Source of the DNA: Clostridia bacterium
GTDB lineage: Bacteria > Bacillota > Clostridia > Christensenellales > Aristaeellaceae
NCBI GenBank assembly: GCA_017521565.1
Contig: JAFXCE010000127.1
Span: 1-57,781 of the forward strand
Direction of reading: 5' to 3'
DNA: 57,781 bases
The position numbers and the translations under genes were made by a program. The notes beneath the pieces were generated by a model, which did not search any database, had not been told where the DNA came from, and was given only the letters and a program-made list of their open reading frames with translations. Below, piece after piece: positions 7,591-14,891 of this stretch (the stretch's first letter is position 1; the number at the start of each line of letters is the position of its first letter).

Positions 7591-8707
7591 AGCGATTGTT
7601 GCGCTCAAGGCCTGTCCTTCCTATGAAGCGGAGGATGTTCAGGCGGCGATCGATTCGATTTTTGCGCTGTGTGGCGGCATTGAGCGTATCGTCAAACCGG
7701 GGCAGCGCATTCTGGTTAAAGTCAATCTTCTGATGAAGCGCAAGCCGGAACAGGCGACGACCACGCATCCTGCTGTAGCTGCGGCCATTGTCCGCGCGGT
7801 GCAGCGGGCAGGCGGTATTCCGATTCTGGCGGATAGTCCAGGCGGCCCGTATACGCGCGGCATGCTGGCAGGCGTCTATGAGACCTGCGGCATGAGGGCC
7901 GTTGCGGAGGAGACGGGATGCTCACTCAATGACGATTTCTCGACGACCACGCGGTTCTACGAAGAAGGATGCGTAGCCAAGCATCTGGATCTTCTGGGTG
8001 TGCTGGAGCAGGTGGATGCGGTGATTACCGTCGGCAAGCTCAAAACCCACGGCCTCTCCACGATGACGGGATGTGTGAAGAATCTCTACGGCCTCGTTCC
8101 TGGAACGCTGAAGGTGGAATATCATGCGCGCTATCAGGACGTCGGGCTTTTCTCTGACATGCTTGTTGATATCTGCGAGTGCGTAAAGCCCAGTTTCTCC
8201 ATTCTCGATGCGGTTGTTGGCATGGAGGGCGAAGGGCCTTCCGGCGGCAGGCCAAGGCAGATTGGTGCGCTCCTTGGCGGTATGAATCCGCATGCGGTGG
8301 ATGCTGTCGGTGCGCAGCTCATTGGACTTCGTCCTGAACAGGTGACGACGCTGGAGGCCGCAATGAAGCGTGGGATTGTGCCACCCTATGCAGTTGCTGG
8401 CGATGCGCTGGAGCCCATGATACTCAGCGATTTTGACATTCCGATGAAGTACAGGCGTGCCAGCTGGGTGCGTCTGGTCAATAAGCTGCCGCAGGCGCTG
8501 CGTCCCCGACCTGTGTTCACACATCGCAAATGCGATGGATGTGGAACATGCGTGCGTGCCTGCCCCGCAAAAGCCATCGGGATGGATGACAATCGCAGGC
8601 CGCATGTGGATGTAAAGAAATGCATCCGCTGCTATTGCTGTCAGGAGCTTTGTCCAAAGACGGATGTAGAGGTTAAAAGAAACCCGATTTTTGCGCTGTT
8701 GAAGTGA
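7580..8707 (+). CDS. DUF362 domain protein fused to a two-cluster ferredoxin
   Basis: 375 residues: an N-terminal DUF362 domain (about 1-280) followed by a bacterial ferredoxin domain. Two CxxCxxCxxxCP motifs, CDGCGTCVRACP and CIRCYCCQELCP, would hold two [4Fe-4S] clusters. DUF362 proteins are cytoplasmic iron-sulfur proteins of unknown reaction that are common in anaerobes; LRPEQVTTLEAA and GKLKTHGLSTMTGCVKNLYG are typical family blocks. The ATG at 7580 was chosen for the AGGGGGG 7 nt upstream; a start at 7553 has no site. It overlaps the HAD gene by 11 nt and is followed by a bidirectional terminator, so it ends the transcript. The redox partner is unknown. Confidence 0.9.
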   Translation: MENKAIVALKACPSYEAEDVQAAIDSIFALCGGIERIVKPGQRILVKVNLLMKRKPEQATTTHPAVAAAIVRAVQRAGGIPILADSPGGPYTRGMLAGVYETCGMRAVAEETGCSLNDDFSTTTRFYEEGCVAKHLDLLGVLEQVDAVITVGKLKTHGLSTMTGCVKNLYGLVPGTLKVEYHARYQDVGLFSDMLVDICECVKPSFSILDAVVGMEGEGPSGGRPRQIGALLGGMNPHAVDAVGAQLIGLRPEQVTTLEAAMKRGIVPPYAVAGDALEPMILSDFDIPMKYRRASWVRLVNKLPQALRPRPVFTHRKCDGCGTCVRACPAKAIGMDDNRRPHVDVKKCIRCYCCQELCPKTDVEVKRNPIFALLK

Positions 8708-8726
8708 GGGGCAAGAGGATAAAAAC

Positions 8727-8758
8727 AATGCCGAAGCATGATGCTCCGGCATTTTATG
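8727..8758. terminator. bidirectional terminator between convergent genes
   Basis: 12-bp stem AATGCCGAAGCA / TGCTCCGGCATT (one A-C mismatch) with a 3-nt loop. TTTA follows on the plus strand, and on the minus strand G then five T follows. It separates the DUF362 gene (plus) from msrC (minus). Confidence 0.8.
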
Positions 8759-8841
8759 TTGATTTAACACTTGGTTACGACAGAATTACGGTCTGCTGAT
8801 GCAGGACGCGGATGGCGACGCACATACTATACAGCGGTTTG

Positions 8842-9354
8842 TCAATCAAGCGTGTATAACGTATGCTCAAAACAGCAGCACCTTTCCAGATGCTTGACGA
8901 TGCTGAGAAGATTCTCCTGGTCGGTTTCGTCAAAACGACCGATGGTTGGACTGTCGATGTCCAGAACGCCAATGACGCTGCCGCCGAAATGAAGCGGAAT
9001 CACGATTTCGGAATTGGACGCGCTGTCGCAGGCGATATGCCCGGGGAACTGATGTACATCATATACGCGCTGAATTTCGTCGCTTTTTGCCGCAGTACCG
9101 CATACGCCGCGCCCCAGCGGAATTCGGATGCAGGCGGGCAGGCCACAGAATGGCCCCAGCATCAGAGCACCCTTGTCCATCAGATAGAATCCACACCAGT
9201 TGATGTCCGGCAGTGCCTGATATAGCAGCGCTGCGACGTTGGCGAGGTTTGCAATGGGATGAGAGACGCCATCTGTCAGCGCGCGCGTCTGCTCAAGGAG
9301 GAGCGTATAGCGCGCGGATTTTTCGTCAGGATAAGCAATTGAAGTAAATGACAT
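8842..9354 (-). CDS. msrC: free methionine-(R)-sulfoxide reductase (GAF-fold)
   Basis: Reduces free methionine-R-sulfoxide to methionine using thioredoxin; cytoplasmic. 170 residues, a single GAF domain. Three family cysteines are present at residues 75 (LPACIRIP), 85 (GVCGTA) and 109 (HIACDSASN). Their spacing of 10 and 24 residues matches the Cys84-Cys94-Cys118 set known in the E. coli enzyme. WCGFYL and LGPFCG are further family blocks. GGAGG lies 7 nt before the ATG. It is the last gene of the nrdD-nrdG-dut-msrC run (12-nt gap after dut), so oxidative repair is co-transcribed with oxygen-sensitive dNTP synthesis. Confidence 0.9.
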   Translation of the reverse strand: MSFTSIAYPDEKSARYTLLLEQTRALTDGVSHPIANLANVAALLYQALPDINWCGFYLMDKGALMLGPFCGLPACIRIPLGRGVCGTAAKSDEIQRVYDVHQFPGHIACDSASNSEIVIPLHFGGSVIGVLDIDSPTIGRFDETDQENLLSIVKHLERCCCFEHTLYTLD

Positions 9355-9366
9355 AGCAGCCTCCGA

Positions 9367-9882
9367 TTATGCACGCGTCGTAGAGCCAAAGCCGCCATTG
9401 CGCACATCCTGAACGTCGTCATCAATCGTTATGCCGAACGGGAGAAAGATGCCCTGAGCAAAGGCTGTGCCAGCAGGGATCCGCAGCCCCTTGCCCTCGC
9501 GGTTGTCGTTGGTCATCCGCAAAAAGATATGCCCCTCATTGTCTGAACGTGCGTAGTCGCTGTCAATTACACCGACCGTATTGTCCAGCTGGAAGCGGTA
9601 TTTGAAGCCCAGGCCGCTGCGCGGATAGAGGGTCAGCACCCAGCCATCCTCAATGATTGCGCGGATGCCAGTGGGAATCCTGATGTTGCCGCCGGCAGGA
9701 AGCTCAAAACCTACCGGTGCGAAAAAATCATAACCAGCAGAACCGCTCGTTGCGCGGCGGGGCAACTGGATGTGCTCATAGGCGATTACTGCCTGCTCAA
9801 TCGTCTGCTGCGGAAATGTCGCAAGCCAGTCGTTCACAAAGCGCTGCGGCGATACCTTCTCAAATCTTGCAATGCGAAGCAT
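9367..9882 (-). CDS. dut: dUTP diphosphatase
   Basis: Hydrolyses dUTP to dUMP and pyrophosphate, keeping uracil out of DNA and supplying dUMP for thymidylate synthesis. 171 residues, a trimeric-type dUTPase. The five motifs appear in order: SAGYDFFAP (1), PRSGLGFK (2), NTVGVIDSDY (3), AFAQGIF (4) and the C-terminal NGGFGSTTR (5), with the motif-3 Asp and Tyr kept. About 38 residues precede the first beta strand, starting MLRIARFEKVS, an N-terminal extension seen in some Firmicute and phage relatives. AGGAGG lies before the ATG. It starts 11 nt after nrdG and shares its dNTP theme. Confidence 0.95.
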   Translation of the reverse strand: MLRIARFEKVSPQRFVNDWLATFPQQTIEQAVIAYEHIQLPRRATSGSAGYDFFAPVGFELPAGGNIRIPTGIRAIIEDGWVLTLYPRSGLGFKYRFQLDNTVGVIDSDYARSDNEGHIFLRMTNDNREGKGLRIPAGTAFAQGIFLPFGITIDDDVQDVRNGGFGSTTRA

Positions 9883-9893
9883 ATATCCTCCTG

Positions 9894-10385
9894 TTACCTG
9901 GCCCAGAGGACGATTTTTCCTTCGGCAAGCGTCCTCTTCACGTCGATGACGCGCTGGTTTTTGCTGCCCTTCCAGTGCAGCTGAACATCCCGCAGCGCTT
10001 CGACATAGGGGCCATCGACGATCACGTCAATCATCGGAATGAATGGCAGCGTGCGGATCTGTTCAAACAGACTGCCGGTGTACAGCCAGATGGTCTTTTC
10101 CGGCAGCCGCTCGCGAATCTCTTTGATCAGGCTGCCGACCGTTTCGCGGTTTGCGCAGTACAGAGGATCGCCGCCGGAAAAAGTGATGCCGTTCATATAG
10201 TCGCGGGAAAGCGCCTCGAAAAGCTCTTGCTTTGCGGCTTCATCAAAGGGAATACCGCTGTTTTCAGGCCATGTCTGCGGGTTCTGGCATCCGCGGCAGC
10301 GATGGTCGCAGCCGGAAACCCAGAGTACTGTGCGCAGACCGTCGCCATTGAGCATATCGTCTACGGTAATGTTGTGATAATTCAT
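9894..10385 (-). CDS. nrdG: anaerobic ribonucleoside-triphosphate reductase activating protein
   Basis: Radical SAM enzyme that installs the glycyl radical on NrdD. 163 residues. The [4Fe-4S] motif CDHRCRGC (Cys 26, 30, 33) and the glycine-rich FSGGDP near residue 66 are visible. It begins 2 nt after the nrdD stop with only a weak GAAAGAG site, so it is probably translationally coupled to nrdD, which suits a subunit needed in proportion. Confidence 0.95.
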   Translation of the reverse strand: MNYHNITVDDMLNGDGLRTVLWVSGCDHRCRGCQNPQTWPENSGIPFDEAAKQELFEALSRDYMNGITFSGGDPLYCANRETVGSLIKEIRERLPEKTIWLYTGSLFEQIRTLPFIPMIDVIVDGPYVEALRDVQLHWKGSKNQRVIDVKRTLAEGKIVLWAR

Positions 10386-10387
10386 GA

Positions 10388-12505
10388 TTACATACTCTTT
10401 CTCTCAGCAATTTCAGCCATCTTTGCGTCATTGAGGCGGCTCTGACCGTGCACGCGTGAATAGGAGAGGTAGCCGTTCATACGGTCTATCTTTGTCAGGT
10501 TTGAACTGCCGCACTTGGGGCATACATCCATCTCCAGCTCCTGATGTCCGCAGTCGTCGCAGTAGGCCAGGGAAAGGTTCACGCCCTCATAAAAGCCCAG
10601 CTTCATTGCGCGGCGAACCAGCGTACGGATGGCTTCCTTGTTGTAGCCGATCGGGTAGCGGACGTACTGAATCTTGCCGCCGTTGGAAAGGTTCCAGAAG
10701 CGCAGTTCGCTGTTCTGCTTTTCGATCGGGGTAATGTCCTCGGTAACATGACAATGGAAGGAGTTTGAGACATACGGTCTGTCGGATACGTTCTCCACAA
10801 TGCCGTAGAGCTTGCGGAACTGTTCAATCTGCAGGCCGCAAAGGCTCTCTGCGGGCGTGCCATAGATGGCGTAGAGATTCCCGTCTTCCTTCTTGAACTG
10901 TGCAATCTTGTCGTTGATGTGCTGCATGACCTCAAGGGCGAACTGTCCATCCTCATGAATGCTCTTGCCGTTGTAAAGCTCCTGCAGCTCATTGAGCGCC
11001 GTGTAGCCAAAGGAGGCCGTGGCGGTTTTGAGCAGCGGCTTGATCTTGTCATACAGCCCCAGATGACCGCCATAGAAGCCGCCTTCGCAGTAGGCGAGAG
11101 GATTGGTGCTGGCGCGCATCTCGCCCAGATAGGCATACGTGCGGATATGCAGCTTGCGGATCAGCTCCAGATAATAATCCAGAACCTCGTAGAAATCGCG
11201 GCTTTCGCGGCGAGCCTTGGCCAGGATCAGCGGCAGATGCAGCGAAACGGCGCCGATGTTAAAGCGGCCGACAAAGACAGGCGAATCATTCTCGTCAGCA
11301 GGTTCCATGCCGCCCCGTTCAAACCAAGGAGAAAGGAAGGCGCGGCAGCCCATCGGGCTGATGACCTTGCCGTACTGCTTGTACATCGAGGCGACGTAGC
11401 CCTCGCCGGTCAGGCTCAGCCAGTCGGGATACATCGTCTTGGAGGAGCAATCGATGCCCGCTTCAAAGACATCCTCCAGCGGTTTACCCGGGCCATGGAG
11501 GTTCTCGTCATAGAGGAACACGAGCTTGGGGAAGAGCACGGGCTTTTTGTTGTTCTTCTTGCCCTGACCGCCGGCATGCACCTTGAGGAACAGCTTGCTG
11601 GCCAGCTTGGCCATCCGCGTCTGCCCCAGGCCTAATGTCATGGTGATGAACGGATAATCGCCGCGGCTGGAGGCGACGGTATTGAATTTGTATTCCCAGC
11701 CCTGGAAGCCCTGCTCAAAGTCATTGACGATATCCTTCATCGCTTCCTCATGGGCGCGATCATCGGAAAGACCGAGGGAACGATAGCGATCAAGGAAGAG
11801 CACATAGCTGCGCTCGGCATAGGGGTCAAGCAGCTCGTCCACGCAGGATACCGTAAAGCCACCGTACTGCTGGCTGGCCGCAGAAAGCACGATGTCGCCG
11901 ATGACATCGAATGCGACGTTGAGCGTCTTGGGCTCGTTATACCACAGGTTGCCCATCTCAAAGCCGCCCTTCAGCACCTCGCCGACATTGAACAGGCAGC
12001 AGTTCATCGTATCACGGCGGGCGGACTGATCATGGATGTAGATGTATCCGTCGCGCTGAGCCTGAAGCTCCTCGACATTGAGGAAAAATTTCTGATACAG
12101 CTGCTTGTTGAGCTGGTTGAAAATCAGGCTGCGGCGGGTGGAAACCAGCGCGCTGTCCGCATTGGAGTTCTCCTTGTCGCCGATGTACATGATCGACTGA
12201 GACTTTTTATAGACCGTATCAAGCATCTGCACGAAGTCGGTCTTGTAATTGCGGTAGTCGCGATAGGACTTGGCCACGGCAGGATTGATTTGATCCAGCG
12301 CGCCTTCGACGATGTGGTGCATCTGAGCGATGCGCACGCCTTCGCTGCCGATTGCCTCACATTTCTCTGTAACGAAACGGCAGATAAAATCAAGCTCATC
12401 GGGCGTAAAGGTATAAAGGACGCGTTCGGCGCTTTTGTTGACAGCAGCGACCACTTTGCCTACGTTAAACGGATCCTTGGTACCGTCTTTCTTGATGATG
12501 TACAT
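10388..12505 (-). CDS. nrdD: anaerobic ribonucleoside-triphosphate reductase, class III
   Basis: Reduces ribonucleoside triphosphates to dNTPs with a glycyl/thiyl radical mechanism; works only without oxygen. 705 residues. The N-terminus (about 3-95) is an ATP-cone, the allosteric domain that senses ATP/dATP. The central ten-stranded barrel includes NCCLFNVGEVLKGGFEMG. The C-terminus has a zinc site of four cysteines (CDDC and CPKC) followed by NGYLSYSR, in which Gly 678 is the probable radical site. GAGGAG lies upstream of the ATG. It heads the nrdD-nrdG-dut-msrC operon, with two NrdR boxes and a promoter upstream. Confidence 0.97.
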   Translation of the reverse strand: MYIIKKDGTKDPFNVGKVVAAVNKSAERVLYTFTPDELDFICRFVTEKCEAIGSEGVRIAQMHHIVEGALDQINPAVAKSYRDYRNYKTDFVQMLDTVYKKSQSIMYIGDKENSNADSALVSTRRSLIFNQLNKQLYQKFFLNVEELQAQRDGYIYIHDQSARRDTMNCCLFNVGEVLKGGFEMGNLWYNEPKTLNVAFDVIGDIVLSAASQQYGGFTVSCVDELLDPYAERSYVLFLDRYRSLGLSDDRAHEEAMKDIVNDFEQGFQGWEYKFNTVASSRGDYPFITMTLGLGQTRMAKLASKLFLKVHAGGQGKKNNKKPVLFPKLVFLYDENLHGPGKPLEDVFEAGIDCSSKTMYPDWLSLTGEGYVASMYKQYGKVISPMGCRAFLSPWFERGGMEPADENDSPVFVGRFNIGAVSLHLPLILAKARRESRDFYEVLDYYLELIRKLHIRTYAYLGEMRASTNPLAYCEGGFYGGHLGLYDKIKPLLKTATASFGYTALNELQELYNGKSIHEDGQFALEVMQHINDKIAQFKKEDGNLYAIYGTPAESLCGLQIEQFRKLYGIVENVSDRPYVSNSFHCHVTEDITPIEKQNSELRFWNLSNGGKIQYVRYPIGYNKEAIRTLVRRAMKLGFYEGVNLSLAYCDDCGHQELEMDVCPKCGSSNLTKIDRMNGYLSYSRVHGQSRLNDAKMAEIAERKSM

Positions 12506-12550
12506 AGAGGGCTCCTCTCTTTTGTTGATTGTGGAGAATAAAAGATGAAA

Positions 12551-12598
12551 CCACTATATCTAGCGGGTAATTGCGAACAAGGGCACAATATTTAGATC
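12551..12598 (-). promoter_or_regulatory. pair of NrdR boxes controlling nrdD
   Basis: Two copies resembling the NrdR box ACACWATATMTWGTGT: CCACTATATCTAGCGG at 12551-12566 and GCACAATATTTAGATC at 12583-12598. Their start-to-start distance is 32 bp, about three helical turns, which is the usual NrdR arrangement. They lie 46-93 bp before nrdD, and the second box covers the predicted -10 element, so binding should repress. NrdR is the Zn/ATP-cone repressor of ribonucleotide reductase genes; its own gene is not in the window. Confidence 0.85.
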
Positions 12599-12612
12599 GT
12601 CAGCGATGACAA
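12585..12612 (-). promoter_or_regulatory. promoter of the nrdD operon
   Basis: On the minus strand: TTGTCA (12612-12607), 16-nt spacer, TATTGT (12590-12585). The -10 lies inside the distal NrdR box, giving a simple repression geometry. Confidence 0.55.
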
Positions 12613-12654
12613 TATTATCATGAAAGACAGAGTGCGTCAAGGCTGTGGAGAGAA

Positions 12655-12671
12655 TATGAATAAAATTCATA
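12655..12671. promoter_or_regulatory. perfect dyad, operator-like
   Basis: TATGAATAAAATTCATA: 7-bp perfect arms around AAA, in the 366-bp gap between the divergent nrdD and phosphoribosyltransferase genes. It lies 43 bp upstream of the nrdD -35 and about 115 bp upstream of the other promoter. It is not followed by a T run, and the AT-rich dyad looks like a regulator site; the regulator is unknown. The rest of the gap (12672-12785) holds nothing I can identify. Confidence 0.4.
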
Positions 12672-12785
12672 ATTCGGGATCGGTCGGTATAACCAAAACA
12701 GAATGCGGTTTGGAAAAAAGAGTGAAGAGGCCTTGTGACTGTGAATCAGACTTTGAGTCGGTATCTGGGGTTTCGGCACAGCACA

Positions 12786-12814
12786 TTGACAAGAATGGGT
12801 TTCAGTGCCATAAT
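12786..12814 (+). promoter_or_regulatory. sigma-A promoter for the phosphoribosyltransferase
   Basis: TTGACA at 12786-12791, 17-nt spacer, CATAAT at 12809-12814. The leader to the start codon is about 50 nt, too short for a purine riboswitch. Confidence 0.75.
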
Positions 12815-12871
12815 AAGTATAATGAAAATGCACATGGATATGCGCCGGTGCAAATGAAAGAAGGAATCATC

Positions 12872-13432
12872 ATGAAGACGCATTATCATATGACCATTGC
12901 GGGCTGCGAGCGCGATCTGCCGATTTGCCCGCTGAATGAGAAGCTCTGTATTGCCGGGTTTGTCATCTTTGGCGATTGTGAGCTGACGGTGGCCTGCGCA
13001 TCTGAGCTGCTCAAGCGTGCGCCGGAGTTTGATTACATCATCACTGCGGAGAGCAAGGGGATTCCGCTTGCTTATGAAATGGCGCGCCAGATTGGCGCAA
13101 AGAAGTGGCTCCTTGCGCGCAAGGGTGCGAAGCTCTATATGAAGGATCTTTTCTGTGTGGAGGTTCGCTCCATCACGACCGATCATGTGCAGAAGCTCTA
13201 TCTCGATGGTGCGGATGCTGCGCTGATGAAGGGCAAGAAGATCCTGATTGTCGACGATGTGATTTCCACCGGTGAGAGCCTTCGCGCGCTTGAAGAGCTG
13301 GTCGTTCAGGCGGGCGGTGAAATCTGCGGCCGCATGGCTATTCTTGCCGAGGGCGATGCGCAGGAGCGCGAGGATCTCATTTATCTGGAGAAGCTGCCGC
13401 TGTTTGACAGCGAAGGAAATGTGCTTAAATAA
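12872..13432 (+). CDS. phosphoribosyltransferase (adenine/xanthine type)
   Basis: Type I phosphoribosyltransferase that would join a purine base (or act as a purine-sensing protein) with PRPP. 186 residues. The PRPP-binding loop is ILIVDDVISTGES, preceded by IITAESKGIPLA (the hood/PPi loop region) and KLYMKDLFCVEVRSI. The base is not certain: the overall pattern is nearest to adenine and xanthine phosphoribosyltransferases, so I give no symbol. The ATG at 12872 has GAAGGAA upstream and lies just after a clear promoter. The frame is open up to 12620, but that part lies over the promoter and is unlike the family. It is divergent from nrdD, so purine salvage and dNTP synthesis share one control region. 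Confidence 0.85.
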   Translation: MKTHYHMTIAGCERDLPICPLNEKLCIAGFVIFGDCELTVACASELLKRAPEFDYIITAESKGIPLAYEMARQIGAKKWLLARKGAKLYMKDLFCVEVRSITTDHVQKLYLDGADAALMKGKKILIVDDVISTGESLRALEELVVQAGGEICGRMAILAEGDAQEREDLIYLEKLPLFDSEGNVLK

Positions 13433-13443
13433 AGCTGAAATAT

Positions 13444-13473
13444 CAGGGGGAGGAGCAAAGCCTCTCCCTGTTT
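13444..13473 (+). terminator. rho-independent terminator
   Basis: CAGGGGGAGG pairs with CCTCTCCCTG (one G-U pair), 7-nt loop, then TTTGTATTT. It ends the single-gene phosphoribosyltransferase transcript. Confidence 0.85.
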
Positions 13474-13506
13474 GTATTTGAACCCTCGGAAAAATAAAAA
13501 TGAAGA

Positions 13507-13534
13507 ACGAACAGCCTCTTTCGAGCATAGGATG
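13507..13534 (+). promoter_or_regulatory. possible mother-cell sporulation promoter (sigma-K/E-like)
   Basis: CATAGGATG at 13526-13534 fits the CATAnnnTA-type -10 of sigma-K (and partly sigma-E), with AC 17 nt upstream at 13507-13508. A transcript from here would begin near 13541 and give a short leader to the ATG at 13566. The motif is loose and could occur by chance. Confidence 0.3.
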
Positions 13535-13565
13535 CACAAGAAACGTCGAAAGGGGTTGTTTTGAA

Positions 13566-14216
13566 ATGGATATGAACAATACGAATGCCGCACAGAACGG
13601 CAGCGTACATAATGATGATTTGATCAACCAGACGGCGCTGGATGCTTTGGAATCCAATTGCCCGGCGGGGAGCCAGAGCTACCGGGTGCAGCGCGGAGAT
13701 AGCTTTTATCTGATCGCGAGGAAGTTTGGCGTGTCTGTCCGTGCACTGATGAACGCCAACCCGACCATTGCGGCAGGCAGGCTGCTTGTGGGCGATATCC
13801 TTTGCATTCCCATGGGCGAGGGACGCTCCTGCCCGCTGGGTTCGTCTGCGTATACCGTTCAGCCAGGGCAGAGCGTCGTCGATGTGATGCTTGCGTCCAA
13901 CGTTTCTCTGCGTGCGCTTCGGGAATACAACGAGGATATTCGCCTGACAGCGCTTCGCCCTGGGGATGTGCTTTGCGTACCGCCGGGCGGTGATCGCGGT
14001 CTTTGTGAAAACGGAGGACCGGTGTATCGCATTCAGGAGGGCGACACGCTTGAAGAAATCGCAGCGCTCAATGGAACGACAGTTGAGCAGATGCTGCGCC
14101 TGAATCCCAATCTGCTGCCGAGTGATTTTGTGGCTGGTCAGGTGATCTGCCTGCCCACGCGCAGACGAAACATGGAAAGCATCCCGTCTGCCGCCGCTGA
14201 TGAAGGGCTGATGTAA
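13566..14216 (+). CDS. triple-LysM domain protein without signal peptide
   Basis: 216 residues with three consecutive LysM peptidoglycan/chitin-binding domains. Each runs from a Y-x-V/I-Q core to a C-I/V/L-P end (YRVQRGDSFYLIA..LCIP, YTVQPGQSV..LCVP, YRIQEGDTLEEIA..ICLP). There is no signal peptide or membrane helix. In spore formers, leaderless LysM proteins such as SafA-type coat proteins act around the forespore, so a spore-envelope role is a reasonable inference. ATG 13566 was chosen over 13500 because AAAGGGG lies 10 nt upstream and the candidate sporulation promoter lies between the two. It has terminators on both sides, hence a single-gene unit. Confidence 0.85.
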   Translation: MDMNNTNAAQNGSVHNDDLINQTALDALESNCPAGSQSYRVQRGDSFYLIARKFGVSVRALMNANPTIAAGRLLVGDILCIPMGEGRSCPLGSSAYTVQPGQSVVDVMLASNVSLRALREYNEDIRLTALRPGDVLCVPPGGDRGLCENGGPVYRIQEGDTLEEIAALNGTTVEQMLRLNPNLLPSDFVAGQVICLPTRRRNMESIPSAAADEGLM

Positions 14217-14228
14217 AGGGTTCTTACT

Positions 14229-14264
14229 AAAAACGCCTGCTCATAATGTGGAGCAGGCGTTTTT
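14229..14264. terminator. strong bidirectional terminator
   Basis: Perfect 14-bp stem AAAAACGCCTGCTC / GAGCAGGCGTTTTT with an 8-nt loop. It provides a T run in both directions between the convergent LysM gene and plsY. Confidence 0.95.
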
Positions 14265-14270
14265 AGATGC

Positions 14271-14885
14271 TTATTTCTTGTTTGCAAACTTGCTGAAATC
14301 AAGTTTGCTTTCGGTGTGATTCAGAAGGCGTTTGATGTTGGCCCGATGACGCCAGATCACGGAGACACCGATGCAGGCGGAAATGATGCAAACCGGCAGG
14401 TTGCTGTTCGCATGGGTCACAAACAAAAGCGCAGGCAGCGTGAACGCGGCAACGATGGAACCAACGGAAACATAGTGCGTCACGGCAACCAGAATCAGAA
14501 ATACCGTAAACGCCAGCAGCGCGTGAATGGGGAATACAAACAGCATAGAACCGAAGCTGGTAGCGATGCCTTTGCCCCCCTTGAAGCCGAAATACAGCGG
14601 ATAGTAGTGACCCAGTACAGCGCCGACAACGCCCAGAACGCCGCCGAGATCGCCGCCAACCAGCCACTTGCCGATGTATACTGCAATGATGCCCTTGAGC
14701 ATGTCGCCAAGGAACGTAATCAGCGCCATCTTGCGGCCAAGGATGCGCAGCATGTTGGTCGTGCCGGCGTTGCCGCTGCCCTGTGTGCGGATATCCGTCT
14801 TGGTCACCGCCTTGGAGACTACGACACCGGTAGAGATGCTGCCCAGCAGATAGCCGGCAATAATCACAATGATGATATTGAGCAT
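14271..14885 (-). CDS. plsY: acyl-phosphate:glycerol-3-phosphate acyltransferase
   Basis: First membrane-bound step of phospholipid synthesis: transfers the acyl group from acyl-phosphate to glycerol-3-phosphate. 204 residues, an integral membrane protein with about five helices. The family blocks GYLLGSISTG, GSGNAGTTNMLR and GHYYPLYFGFKGGKGIAT are present; the conserved Ser, Gly-Asn and Lys-Gly residues in these loops form the active site. It starts 6 nt after the der stop, with its AGGAGG lying inside the end of der, so it belongs to the DUF512-der-plsY operon and ends it. Confidence 0.96.
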   Translation of the reverse strand: MLNIIIVIIAGYLLGSISTGVVVSKAVTKTDIRTQGSGNAGTTNMLRILGRKMALITFLGDMLKGIIAVYIGKWLVGGDLGGVLGVVGAVLGHYYPLYFGFKGGKGIATSFGSMLFVFPIHALLAFTVFLILVAVTHYVSVGSIVAAFTLPALLFVTHANSNLPVCIISACIGVSVIWRHRANIKRLLNHTESKLDFSKFANKK

Positions 14886-14891
14886 GGGGGA

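Noticed and set aside
12815..12871. Purine riboswitch before the phosphoribosyltransferase
   Set aside because: The leader after the predicted promoter is only about 50 nt and lacks the conserved three-way junction elements.
12620..12871. N-terminal extension of the phosphoribosyltransferase (open frame from 12620)
   Set aside because: The extension covers the promoter and dyad, has no family similarity and no ribosome binding site; the ATG at 12872 has both context and site.
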